Both the position numbers and the translations under genes were made by a program. Of a stretch of 64,000 nucleotides of DNA, positions 36,562 through 48,789 are shown piece by piece. Source of the DNA: Rhipidocladum racemiflorum (lineage: Eukaryota > Streptophyta > Magnoliopsida > Poales > Poaceae); NCBI GenBank assembly GCA_036346355.1, contig CM070579.1:682001-746000 (forward strand), in the 5' to 3' direction. Every line of letters begins with the position of its first letter. Positions within the stretch are counted from its first letter, which is position 1. Below the pieces are notes generated by a model. The model was not told the DNA's origin, did not search any database, and saw only the letters and a list, made by a program, of their open reading frames with translations.

Positions 36562-38244
36562 GTTATATAAAAGTTGAAGACCTTATCACCTCCAGTCAGG
36601 ACAGCAATATCATCCAGGTGTTTTGACTCTTGCGCTCGAAATCAGGGGCTTTTATAGCAGCAATCTTCAATGCACCTCTAAGCCTATTGACCAAAAGGGT
36701 AAACATACCTTTAACTAGAGGATTATATTTACTGGACAGGACAAGACCTTAACAAGAATTTACCTCTTTTGACATCTTCTTGAGTTCAGTGACTAGTGTT
36801 TTTGCTGTTTTCTCTCCACGAGTTATATGTATTGGATTAGCTCCAGCAGCAACCACCTATAAAAAGAAATTTTCATTTCCTTTTATAAACAGAATATTTG
36901 ATATCACAATATGTAAGAATTTATGTCTTGTGCGTACCTTAACACCCTCAACAATCATCCCTTGTGCAAGGATCACAGATGTGGCTGTCACATCTCCAGC
37001 TAGATCGTTGGTCTTAGCAGCAGCTTGCCTAACCAATTTAGCTCCAATATTTTTTACTGGTTCTTCAAGCTCAACCTATTGCATGGAAAAACATTAGTTC
37101 AAGTCTCTATTGGGCCAAAATGAACTGTCAGCAGGCCGAGCTTTGCTCGGTTGGTCAAAGCGCGAGAAGCTAGCTCAGCCCGTCCGCGTTCTAGCGCCGC
37201 TCGACGCGGGTGCACTTGGGTGTGTGTGCGCACGCGCGCGTGTGTGTGGGTGTGTGTGCATGTTTGTAGCTCGGCTGTTCTTCTTCTTCTTTATGAATGC
37301 TAGAGCTCTTGGGTAATTTTCCAAAAAAAAAAGGAACTGTAAAAGAAGATTTGCTGTCGCTGTCAACACCAGAAGTTCAACAAACATCATCATTGAAGTA
37401 CAAAGACCATGATAATATGGATTTTGTTAAATATAGGCCAACACTCAATATAAGATATGTTAGGATATGCAGTAGACAGCAGACAACGTATGGAGAAGAG
37501 ACAGAAAACCAACTAGCTGATGCATTTGCTGTGTCAAAAGGCAGAGATGTATGACAGTGAGCATGACTTTATGTACTGTGTGTACAGAGACTTTCACCAA
37601 GGAAAGTCATCTCAGCTATCAAAACAACCCACTAATGCTTTGTTTGAAAGTAAGTACAACCTACAAATGCTGTGTTAACTAGCAAAAAGTAACATTGCAA
37701 TATCCACAGCAATTGTAGGTAATGGCTAGCATGTATGGCATACCCATCCCAATGGACCATAACAGAAGAGGGTGCTAACAAACATAACATGATTTCAAGC
37801 GATAGATCTTTTGCCACAGTAACACCGTCATTAACAATCTTAGGTGATCCATACTTGCTCTCAAGTACAACATTGCATCCTTTCGGTACAACTACAAGCG
37901 TAACTCCAACAAGGTCTGCAAGCTTATTGACACTAGTCTAACATAAAAGCAAACCAGTCAGCATATTAAACAAAAATGGTACGGTTGCTCTGATGATTGT
38001 AGCATATCTTCATGAGATAGATCAGTGCCTTACTTACTTGCAGCTTCTTGATAGCCAACCCATCCTTGTTGAAATGCAGCTCCTTGGCAGCATTGACTCC
38101 AACGTTGCACCTTCTTCGAAGGCAGACACTGTGTGGAACAGAGATAGATGGCCGGGAGACCAGGGAAATCTTCTTGTTCGTTGGAAAACTAGTAGGTACA
38201 GCTGTAAGGCCGCACATGGTGGTGACACCAAAGGTTGAAGCCAT

Positions 38245-41200
38245 AATTCTGTTGGTGTTACATATAATGTCAGTTAACATCAGTACAGATTCAACAACAC
38301 AAAAGTAACTGGTTTCCAGAAGAAAAGCCAGCGAGCCATAGTATGGGTAGAGTCTACAGGCCCTGTTTAGGATGGCTTCAATTTCGGCTTCTTCCCTCTA
38401 GAAGTCAGAAGCTGTCTGAAACGGTGTGAGGAGCCGTCCAGACTGTCCTCGAGCTATTGGAACACCCCGTTAACCTCATTGGATTTGGAGGCTAGCAACG
38501 ATTCGCCGATGGCGCTCGCGATGCTAGCATCCAAGCCCAAGTGAGATAACAGTGGGACCCTTCGAATAACTCGACAATCGGTATGCGACGAACTCGCCAG
38601 ATCGCTTCAAGATACCGGTTTCCACCGTTATCACAACTCAATTTGCATAAAGGGGCAACGAACTCAAATCCCACAACCTGACACGCAACGCGAAGCACAA
38701 TGAAGACCAAACCAAGCACAAGACGAACCCGACAACCACACAACTAAAAACACTCAACTAACCTGCTAGATAACTAAGATGATGCAACCTAAACCAAGAT
38801 AGCACAAAAATTCGAAAATCCGGCATGACCTCCCTAGATTCTAGGACATCCACTCGTGAGACAAGAAAAGCAGTTGATATAGCATGATAATATGAAAAGG
38901 ATAAAAGCAACAACCAAGCATGACGAGGACATCACCACACAACCACGATCAACAAGAGGAATACCAAGTCTTCAAGCCACACAGGACATGGTATTAAAAG
39001 CTAGCTATACAACAAAAGGGAGTTTAACCAACACATTAGCAAAATATGACATCTCAGGAAGTGTTACGCTTTGAACACTTTCGGCGTAATGAGTGACATC
39101 GATAACCTCTACTCGGTGTCCCGCCGGCACCGAGAGGCGAGGGACAGAACTTCATGACCCTCCCGATCCTCACCGAAAACCACAAAGCGAAGCATGAGTA
39201 CGAAGGTACTGCAAGACTTACCCGTGGTCCATATATGACCGACTCCAAAGGGTTATGCATTTGGGTACAGAAAGGAATAAAGTGAAGGTAATAGTGCGGA
39301 AAAGCATTAACATTTGTAGTATAAGTATAATGACTAAACCGATTACAAATTTAAAGCGCTTATTGACCGCACCTACTTCTAACATGGAGTTGAAAGGTAA
39401 CAACACTAAAGTAAAGCATTTACAACCATTTTAAAGCTCAAGTACAACGACGAGCCAGGAATTTAAGTTATTACTACGTTGAGTGTCGGATGACGCGGCG
39501 TGCTCATATCCGAGAGCGGCAATTCGAATCGCTTGATTAACCTGCAGGAAGCATTGATCGCACGACATGTGCCACAAAGTACCTCATGTCAACCCCTCCC
39601 ATCCATACCCATTCGTTGAACCATCTTCATGCGGTCCGAGCACCTAGCACCTCGAGCGGCCCAAGCCCGGCTTGGCCTCGAGTCGACTAAGCCTCGCCCT
39701 CAACCACGCCCAACCGCATGAGAGGCATGATCCATCGAGCGGCATGCGATGAAAGAGTGGCTTACCCTCCATAATCGTGCATGCGATCAACTTTGATGGT
39801 GCTCGATCAACATGGCACACAAACGGATCGGTCCTTAATTGACAGGCGGGACTACGCCAATTGAGTCTCCATACCCAATTGACCCTACTCTCGCCTTGGC
39901 CGCCATTTATTAATATTTACCTCCAAGTAGCATGGTGAACCCATTTCCAAAATAGTTCACATGTGTAGCATTGAGTACTCTCAAGTGATGGAACCGCCCA
40001 CCACTTGGCCCAAACCCGACCTCTAAGCAAACTAAGCATGGACACATTGTATTTACCCATAAGCTAGCTCCAAAGGAAAAGTTCAACAAGTGTCAAGGAG
40101 TGAGTGTGCGAATTAGGTTCTACTACCCTTACCACCATTTGACTCTAATGCAAAACCTAATCATTCAATAAGCATTTTATTCACCAAAATAAAACATATA
40201 TAGAGGGTTGAACATGCTTAGGTGCTTGCCTAATGCTTCGGATCCTCGGTAACCACCGGCCACCGTGATCACCCTCGACCACAGTGCGTCACCCTCCGAA
40301 GCGATCGTTCTCTACACGATGACAATGCAAGATGAAATGAGATGCATGTGATGCGTATGAGGGAATGACAATTAAAGAAAAATGAGAGCATTCATCAAGT
40401 CAAAATGGAAACAATGCGAAATCCCACAAAAGCAGTCAAACATCAATACGATTAGCTCACACTACTACGATCCAAACCTTCATAGCTAGTGATTTATTTG
40501 ACATCAACCCCAAAGAAGTTATTAAGGTACACCACGAACGAGCATAAAGACCCTAATGAATTCATTTATCATGGACTAGGGGCTTCGGCCATATGAAAGA
40601 AATCCAGACAGGCCTAGCATAACCCTCACAGATTACATCCAAGCATCGCGCTCCAACCATCGATTAACCATTACAGACACAACAAGAGGAAATGAGCTAG
40701 AACATAGCATAAGTGTAAGGGTTGAGCAGAAAGGAATGGGAATGGGTCTCCGAATTTGAAATGTAAGGGTTGCGCCATGTACTCAGATTAGCCAGTAAAT
40801 ACTCCTAAAGCATTAAGCTGGGAACACATAACACTACCTAGCTTGCACGCCGCTTCAATAAAACCTCAGATCACAACCAAAGGACAGCAGCTTGCCTTAA
40901 GAATATAGCATCAAGCTTCCACAATTTTTATGCAAAGAGCTTACCAACTATAGCTAGAAGCATCGCATACTAGTGCACAATTATTTCGAAACATCAACCA
41001 CAACCATCTACATGTATTGAATCTTTAAAAGGCCATTGTCAACATGCTCAACCCAAGCATTCACAGGTTACCCATTCCAATAGTACATGTATTGAATCTT
41101 TAAAAGTAACAATCAAGGATCCATAGTACGGGTAGCCTACAGTAGCTGCTGAAGAAAGCACGTCCCTCAATGATAGAACTTAGCATTTGAGAACTCCTAG

Positions 41201-42369
41201 GGGGAACACAACGATACAAGCAAAGCAAAGTAGCAAACAAGGGTCCATAGTAAAGCCATCTACAAGGAAAGGATCCCCATTCCAATAGTAACAGTATTGC
41301 CCAAGCACACTAGTAGCAGCCCACAGGTACAGAAATCTCCAGCAAAATCTAAACAGTATTGCCCAAGCTCACATCTCAAAACTAGGCCCCAGATTACTTC
41401 ATGACAAACCAACCAAACCAAGGCCAAAACCCTTGAGCCCCAACGCTAGCCTGGATCACTTGCACAAATGAGCAATGCAATTTCAACAGCACCCACTCGA
41501 AACTCGAGATTAGGCCCCCGAATTACTTTAGGGCCGACCAAGACTTGGGTTCAAGCTTTCCCCAGCCCCTTTCCATCGATGGACTCCTCACGTCTACCGA
41601 GGAGAACAAAATCGCCATGAAACCGAGAGCTTGAACCTTCCAATGCTAGGTTTCTAAACTCAAAACCAGTAGTATTATACAAGGCAGAACAGATACTGCA
41701 CAAGCATCAGTCGCACTCCCGCCTGCGAATGCGATTCGCCAAATCCACGGCAATGGCGGAGCGGCCACGACGTCCACGCATCTGCTCACTACCACCGAGC
41801 TCACCGATCGAAACGATGCTACGATCGCCAAACCCAACACCACCACCGGGGGGGGGGGGTAAAAAAAACCCAGAAATTTCATCGCCCATATCGGATAAGA
41901 GGAACAACCGCGAGAACTAACCGATCGATCGCCGGCGGGGGTAAGGACGAGGTATCTGGAAAGGGATCTGCAACCACCACGAGATCAACAGAGACGGAAG
42001 TCGACACACAAGCGGAAGAGATCGAGGGAGGGGTGGGGAGAGGGATCGTAGACGGTGCTACGCTCGCGCGAGGAAGGCCGCGGCGTCCAGGAGCTGGGGT
42101 TTTGGGCGTGGAGGAGTTGGGGTAATGGAGTTGTCTGCACAGGAGGGACTAGGGAGGGAGGGAGCGGTTCAAAGAATAGTTGGTTTTTTGTAGTTGATGA
42201 TTTGCAGTATTGTATCTTACTGATATTTAGGTTTGGTTTAACACATAACTTTGTGATAAATAATCAAATCTTTTCTTCCCGATTCAAATACGTTGCTGCT
42301 GAGAAGACAAGGAGAGAATTGATGATTTACTCCGTTTTAGTTGGTGTAATTGATCATTTGATCCGTATA
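38245..42369. other. Unclassified repeat-rich interval
   Basis: Lies between the pseudogene start and the intact gene's 3' end. A block at 38,430-40,950 has an even base composition and no ORF, and reads like the minus strand of a decayed LTR or similar element, but I found no paired termini. At 41,010-41,106 the 22-bp acatgtattgaatcttta-type sequence is repeated directly. Bases about 41,900-42,070 are GC-rich with a donor-like cgatcg|gttagt on the minus strand and could be the old leader exon and promoter of the chaperonin pseudogene. Confidence 0.4.
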
Positions 42370-42610
42370 TCTCTACTATATAAAGTGAGAGTTTCTTCCC
42401 ACGTCACATTAATTGCCCTGCTTAATTGTCCTACTTAATTGCCTCGCTAATTGCCCTGCCTTAAACGGCGTTGCTTTAATTAGTCACTTTGCGAAACAAA
42501 GCGTTAAAGATAGATGTTTGATCTTATGAAATAGTATTTTTTTTATTTTTTAATCTTTATTTTTCGTTATCAATTTTGTTTTTCGAAGCAACGCACGGGT
42601 ATATAACTAG
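42370..42610 (+). mobile_element. Non-autonomous Helitron, copy 2
   Basis: 241 bp, starts TCTCTACTATATAAAG, ends ATATAACTAG and lies between A (42369) and T (42611). It shares ttgctttaattag, cgttaaagatagatgtttg and gcaacgcacggg with copies 1 and 3, but is the most diverged of the three and has extra ttaattgcc units near the left end. Confidence 0.8.
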
Positions 42611-43117
42611 TCTCATTAACATGTAACTCTAGAGCTCGTGTATCAGTTAGAAATCATAAAGCAAATAACCAATAGCGTAGATAAATAAGAACAAATCACC
42701 CATTATTTCGAAGAGGAGACGCTCGTCTGCGGCGCGGGACGACGGCTTCTTCTTGCTTGGTCCGAACCGACAGGTGGGCTCTCCGTAGCATACAGAAGCT
42801 TCGCATCCTTCGTCCTCGCTTTGATCCAATCGGATTTGAATCAGTTGATTCTACAAAGAACGCTACAAGACGTGCAGGGAGCTGTCCGAAATCTCTCGAT
42901 ATTTTCCGCGTAATCTGAGAACCGTTCCAATTACATCACAAATTTTCGCTAATGCTTCTCTGCTTATTTCGCCTCCGGTGGTACGGAGGACCACATTTTA
43001 TCTCCAAACTACTGCATCGACCTCTCCAAAACTCAAGACTCATGCTACCAAAAAAATAAATGGCCACCGCCTTCTCCCCGTACAAAAAAAAGGCCACTGT
43101 AGCTCGGTGGGCATCCA

Positions 43118-46100
43118 TCAGTATCCATAGCCTGGTCATGGCAAAGGACGGCAAAAATTAGCAACATGTTATCTCTACTATTCTAAAGCAGCACTTGGTG
43201 GCAGTGGTCCGTTTTTCCCACGTCATTAATTGCCGCTTAATTGCCCTACGCAAGAAACGAAGCGTTGCTTTAATTAGCCAGCTTTCGCAAGAAACGAAGC
43301 GTTAAAGATAGATGTTTGATCTTGTGAAATAATTTTTTTATTTTTTAATCTTTATTTTTCGTTATCAATTTTGTTTTTCGTAGCAACGCACGGGCATGTA
43401 ACTAGTATGTATAACGTTGGACACCGTCTCACAGTGAAATGACGAGTAGAAAAAAAACTATGCCAGAGTCATTTACCGGAGTTGTCCATCGGGTTGGCGG
43501 CGGGCGCCGGCTCGGGCTCCTTGATCTCGACGACGACCACGTCCGATGTGAGGAACGTCTTGGCCACCGACGCGGCGTGCTCCAGGCAACATCTCACCAC
43601 CTGTTGTTCATCAGCAGGAATGGATGCCGGCCTTTAGCTCATCGCCGTTTTGTCTCACCGTAAAGAGGGGAGACAATCGTAGTGCCAACCACGTGCAAGG
43701 ACTAGTGCTATGTTCTGTACTTCCGACCATTGCTGCTTCATTCTTTTTCCTTTAGCAGTTCCCCAAGTTCTCTATACTTCATTTTCCAGTTATACTATAA
43801 ATTGAAGCTAAATTAGGTTGGCCTATCCATTTCACTTCCTTTCTTTGCCTTTCTAGGACTACAACTCCGCAAGCTTAGATCCGAACACTTTTATCATAGA
43901 GTAATCAAACCAAAACACAAAGGTGATTGCGCCTATCAAACAAGACGCAACCGGATGGTAAGACAGAATAATTGATGCCTGAAGTTAAGAGGATCACATG
44001 TCTGGTATTAATTTCATATTAGTGCAAGCAGAAGTGTAGGGAAGTCGCAGGGTTACAAACCTTAGTGGGGTCAATGATACCAGCAGCCATCAAGTCCTCG
44101 TAGTGCCCGGTAGCAGCATTGTAGCCATACTTGAAGTTATCGTTTGCAAGAACCTGGTACAGTAGCAATTTTCATGTGATTCAAATCCACGCAGTGAATC
44201 TAAACTTTTTGAGTAAAAGAGCTCAACCTTCTCAGTAACAACGCTGCCATTGACGCCGGCATTCTTAGCAATCAATTTAAGTGGGTAGCTCAGGGCCCTC
44301 CTTACTATTTCAGCTCCGACCTGCAAAGGTTGGCAGTACAGCATGTCAATTGGAAAGGCCCAATAGTTCAAAAATCAATTTCTGACCCATATACAGTATA
44401 CCGCATTGGGTGCAAGTATTAAAAGTTCTATACACTTTGTTTTCCTACAATGGCATCTGTAAACCACTCAAATGAAAACAAAGCAGATTCATTTAGTTTT
44501 CACCTTCTGCTCATCGTTATCCAGGGTGCCCTTTATGTCATCAACTTCAGCTGCCAGTCTCAAAAGAGTGCACCCTCCACCGACAACAATACCTTCCTCG
44601 ACGGCAGCCTGTGAAGAGAAATAAGCAATTTTACATTGAGAATGTTTCAGGAAGCAACAAGTTCATGGACTTATTCTGCTTCCGTAAGAAGCAAATATGA
44701 AATCTGACAGCTCAAAATGGTGAATGACACATCAAGAGACACACCTTAGTTGCATTTAGGGCATCCTCAACCCTCAACTTCTTCTCTTTAAGTTCAGTTT
44801 CTGTTTGTGCACCCACCTACCAAATAACAAGCCATGGATTTCAGTTAACCCTTCGTCCTTCCTTCCAACATTTAATCAAGGAAAAGAACCAAAAACAGAT
44901 AGCATGACATCTATGTCCTTTTCTGTACCTGAATGACAGCAACACCACCAGCGAGTTTTGCTATCCTCTCATTGAGCTTTTCCTTTTCGTATTCTTGTTC
45001 TGTTGCCTGAAAATTAAAATGATACAACGTAGTTTCAGACTTACGACAATGATGCTTCCTTTTTCTACAACAAATAATGCCACTCCAGAGATATCATTCT
45101 TAAGAACAAATTTCCAATCTACACTTAGGATGAAGCATGAAACCAACAAGGCTACATTTTCTGAGCTGTTATACCCTGTGCCCCCAGCATGAAGATATGG
45201 AACCTTCCAGAACCACACACTATCGAGTCAAGTGAGATGTACAGAACAGGAAAAGGTCAGACCTCAATGATATTTTTTATTTGGGCAACCCTCTTAGTTA
45301 CTTCTTCCTGGGTGTTGCCATCACCAACTATTGTTGTTGACTCTTTGGTAAGGACAACCTTTGCAGCCGTTCCTAGAACTGAGTTGTCCGCCTTGTCAAG
45401 TGACAATCCAACCTCATCTCTTATTACAGTTGCTGCGGAAACAAATAACGCTCATACATAATAAGCATTAGTGATCACGAAAACATTCCGGAGTGTGTAT
45501 TCACCTCACCTCCAGTAAGTATGGCAATATCATCCAAGTACTGGGTCTTGCGCTCTCCAAAACCAGGGGCTTTGATAGCAGCAATCTTCAGTGATCCTCT
45601 AAGCTTGTTAACAACAAGGGTGGCAAGAGCCTCCTGCTCAATATCCTCAGCAATTATCAGAATTGGGTATGCACCTCTTATGGCTTCCTCCAAAACACTG
45701 ATAAGATCCCTTGCATTGGTAATTTTTTTGTCCACCAAGAGCAGCTATAGGATGAAGATGAACATGTAATGAAATCAATAATCTGAAACAGATAAATACA
45801 GTGAGCAGCAGAAATAGCAAATCAGTAGCTCAGATTCCATTCTACCTTGCAGTTCTCGTAGTCTGCGGACATTTTCTCACTGTCAGTTACAAAATAAGGA
45901 GATATATAACCACGATCAAATTGCATTCCCTCCACAACATAGAGATTATTTTCGGAACTTCTCCCTTCTTCAAGGGTAACCACACCCTTCCGGCCAACCT
46001 TGCTCATAGCCTCTGCTATCATGTTACCAATTTCATAGCTGTTGCCAGCACTGACTGCAGCGACATCTGCAAGCTCACTATCTTCAACCTGAAGCAAGAA

Positions 46101-47524
46101 AATGCTCTCATAAGGGCCAGATTGCCGAACTAGAAAACATTGACAGCATAATAGCCTAACAGTTAGTTTTACCTCCTTTGATAACTTCCGTAGTTTTTCG
46201 ACTAGTGCTTTCACTGTTTTCTCAATACCACGAGTAATTTGTACAGGATTAGCACCAGCTGCAACAACCTGAATAAGAGCAGATGAGTTATTTGGTTTAC
46301 AAAATAGTTATTCCACATTCAAAAAATGCAGGACTACATGTAACAATAAATCTCAACTAATGGCATATACCTTAACACCCTCAGCAATCAGCCCCTGAGC
46401 AAGGACCACAGAAGTGGTTGTCCCATCTCCAGCTAAATCATTGGTCTTTGCTGCAGCTTGCCTAACCAACTTAGCCCCAATGTTTTCAACAGGATCCTCC
46501 AGCTCGACCTGCAGGACAACAATTGACTTGAAAACTCTGCTGGGATTTTAGAACTAATCATGAGTTGCATCAAAATCCAAAAAATTCCGGTACAGACTCA
46601 TTCAATAACAAACGAGCAGTGCTTCTATGCTTTTCCTTCTAGTACAAGTTGCACAAATCTAAAAGCAAGCGAAGGGGTAAGTAATCACCATCTACCCTTC
46701 ATTCATGCTTTAATAGTTATGCAACTTTTAAAAGGAAGAGCATAGAAGCACCTCTCCAAACAAAATTTGATAAATATGCAACACTTCCTACGATAAAAAC
46801 AAAGGCACACCATCAGCTATAGTACAGACAACAGCTAACTAGTTAGGTTTCTGCTCATCTTTTCAGAAGGCAACAAATTAGAATGCACGCGCAAAATCAT
46901 GTGCAGCAAGAATGAAAAGAAAAATACTAGGGTGTATAATTTACTGGTCATGATGTTTTACTTTGCAAAACAAAAACAAAAACTTCAGTGAAAATGTACG
47001 CAAACAGCTAACAAACAAATTCTAAGATGTGCAATGCTGATCACTGGAAGCTCTTTGGCATGATAACATTGCATTATACCTCTTTTGCAACTGTTACACC
47101 ATCATTGACAATCTTAGGGGACCCATACTTGCTCTCCAAAACAACATTTCTTCCCTTTGGTCCCAATGTAACCCCAACAAGGTCTGCGAGTTTATTGACT
47201 CCAGTCTGACAAATAGAAAATATAATTAGTGTCTGCTCAAGGCTCACCAGTAACCAGCACATTGTCAGATATCAAAACAGAATGTCCAAGAACTGTGAAG
47301 CTTACCTGGAGCTTCTTGGTAGCTGAGCCATCCTTGTTGAAGTACAGCTCCTTAGCTGCTTTTACTCTGAAGTTGCACTTCCTCTGAAGGTGCACATTTC
47401 GTGGCCGGTTGGTAATGTAGATCGATGATAATGAAGATAAATTAGATGGCTTCTTGTCTGATACGATGCCAGTTGGTGCGGCCATGAGGCCAACCGTAGA
47501 AGTGGCACCAAATGTTGAAGGCAT
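43118..47524 (-). CDS. CPN60B: Chloroplast chaperonin 60 subunit beta
   Basis: RuBisCO large-subunit-binding protein beta, a group I chaperonin that folds stromal proteins with CPN60 alpha and CPN20/CPN10. Fourteen exons, all with GT-AG borders: 47306-47524, 47080-47205, 46371-46508, 46173-46268, 45846-46088, 45510-45744, 45263-45432, 44929-45006, 44745-44816, 44504-44608, 44228-44320, 44061-44153, 43477-43600 and 43118-43131. The sum is 1806 nt, 601 residues, the usual length. Residues 1 to about 54 form a Ser/Thr-rich transit peptide ending near FRVKAAKELYF. Landmarks are VTLGPKGRNVVLESKYG, the ATP-site motif AGDGTTTSVVLAQG, KAPGFGERKTQYLDDIAILTG, VGGGCTLLRLA and YNAATGHYEDLMAAGIIDPTK. The last exon has only 14 nt and completes a GYGY C terminus. 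The final intron holds a Helitron and intron 2 a MITE. No defect seen. Confidence 0.95.
43172..43405 (+). mobile_element. Non-autonomous Helitron, copy 3 (in CPN60B intron 13)
   Basis: 234 bp, TCTCTACTATTCTAAAG...CATGTAACTAG, between A (43171) and T (43406). Very close to copy 1 at 5800-6022, sharing the cagcacttggtggcagtggtcc block, with a short ttgccgcttaa gain. It occupies most of the last intron of the chaperonin gene (43132-43476), antisense to it. Confidence 0.85.
46619..46751. mobile_element. MITE in CPN60B intron 2
   Basis: The ends GTGCTTCTATGCTTTTCCTT and the inverse aaggaagagcatagaagcac form 20-bp terminal inverted repeats with one mismatch, about 133 bp overall. The right part is homologous to 15900-15998 and, inverted, to 5692-5790. 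No coding capacity. Intron 2 is otherwise ordinary. Confidence 0.7.
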
Positions 47525-48589
47525 GTTTGCCTATGCAGCGAGGATCACATCAGCATGACAAAAAGAATATAAACATACAGCAGCAGCAACCATAAGCATG
47601 CTTCACTTAAGATAATGGAAGTGGAGGTGACCACATGACACGAAGGCACTAACCAGAAGCAAAGGTCAGAAATACACCAAAGCAAATATACATCTGAATG
47701 GGGATGTTCCTTGTCTACGTTGTAAACAGAAAGGGAACAGACATACATACACACACAAGACCATTTCAGCGCAATAGTTTGTAAAAATGGCAGTACAAAA
47801 CAAATATTAAAGCGACTGTGCAGCCCCGATTTCTTTTCTAGTAACCACATGTATGGCCAACAAATACAGTTTACCAGCATTTTTTGGCCAACAAATACAG
47901 CCCCGATTTAGGTGCTATGCACCCACCCTGACAATTTTGGCAACTACAAATGACTTAACACTCACAAACATACACAAGAACACTGCCATTTTCACTATCG
48001 AATTGAACAAAGCATGTACCTTCTGCTTTGGTTAGCTGAGTAAGAGTATTCCAAACCCAACAACCGCTACCGCGAGGCTAAGTACAAGCATACCACCTAC
48101 GGACAGAGTCTCCCCCACCTTTAGGAATCCGCTGGCAGACAAATCAAACTGATGAATCCAAAACCCCATAGAAACAACCAATTCATTAACAGTTACAGCA
48201 CTTCCTTAGGCACAACGCCACACCCTTCGTGCTTACCACAAAAGCGAAAGTATACCGCGCCCGTGAACGAATTTGACAAGAAACGCGCCATTTTACACTA
48301 GCGCGCCAATTATAGCGCTCAACTCCAAAACCCAAACCCTGGAGGGGCTAGCGCACCAACAGCCCATAGCATTTTGGGCAGAATTAGCCCTATCAACAAC
48401 CATAGAACATCCCAAAACCGCGCTCCAATCCAAAACAGCAAAGGAACCACCTAGAACCCTAACTACCGGCGAAATTAGAGCGAGACTCGACGCAGCCAGC
48501 CCATCTGATCCTCAAACCACGGCTCGAGATGCTACGACTCGACACCAAATCAAGGGAGCGAGGAGAGAGTAGGCCTGGGGTTAGGGATT

Positions 48590-48760
48590 CAGCTCACCTC
48601 GCGGAGGAGCGGGCGGGGGGTGGAGGCGAGCGGAGAGGATAAGGCTGCGGCCTCGGGAGGGTTGGGCGCGGCGCGTGGGGGCGTGGCCGCGTGGGGAGGA
48701 GGAGGGAGCTCAGGAAGGGACGAGGTCTTAAACTACACTCCAGGGTTTAACAGGGGTGCT
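48590..48760 (-). promoter_or_regulatory. CPN60B leader exon and promoter region
   Basis: On the minus strand a C/T-rich leader ends in ctccgcgag|gtgagc, a good donor at 48598/48597. The matching acceptor would be just before the ATG (cataggcaaac|atg area, about 47525-47540), giving a 5' UTR intron of about 1 kb. I see no clear TATA box. The transcription start is inferred only. Confidence 0.45.
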
Positions 48761-48789
48761 GCCGATTTTTCGTGTACGCCCCTGGGAAA

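Larger units (their letters stand above)
29316..38244 (-). pseudogene. Chaperonin-60 beta pseudogene, split by retrotransposon
   Basis: Decayed tandem relative of the intact gene at 43118-47524, same strand. Recognisable exons (numbered as in the intact gene): 1, 38038-38244; 2, about 37806-37937; 3, 36938-37075; 4, 36764-36856; 6 (part), about 36574-36713; 7, 31104-31282; 8, 30759-30825; 10, 30444-30550; 11, 30199-30290; 12, 30021-30113; 13, about 29316-29440. Exon 1 still encodes a transit-peptide-like N terminus, then AAKELHFNKDGLA. Damage: the exon 2 donor is lost (GAG|gt became gatct), exons 5 and 9 are absent, exon 6 is truncated and frameshifted, exon 7 carries a 33-bp tandem duplication with an in-frame stop, exon 8 has a deletion and CAG-to-TAG at its end, and exon 11 has a 1-bp loss giving a stop. 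In exon 3 the nucleotide-binding GDGTTT motif reads GDVTAT. It cannot make a chaperonin. Confidence 0.9.

Noticed and set aside
38430..40950. Possible second solo LTR (a TGTGAGGAGC start with aacgg on both sides of a 1.4-kb segment)
   Set aside because: The repeat-like sequence continues past the putative end, and a 5-bp match by chance is likely at this length. Left unclassified.
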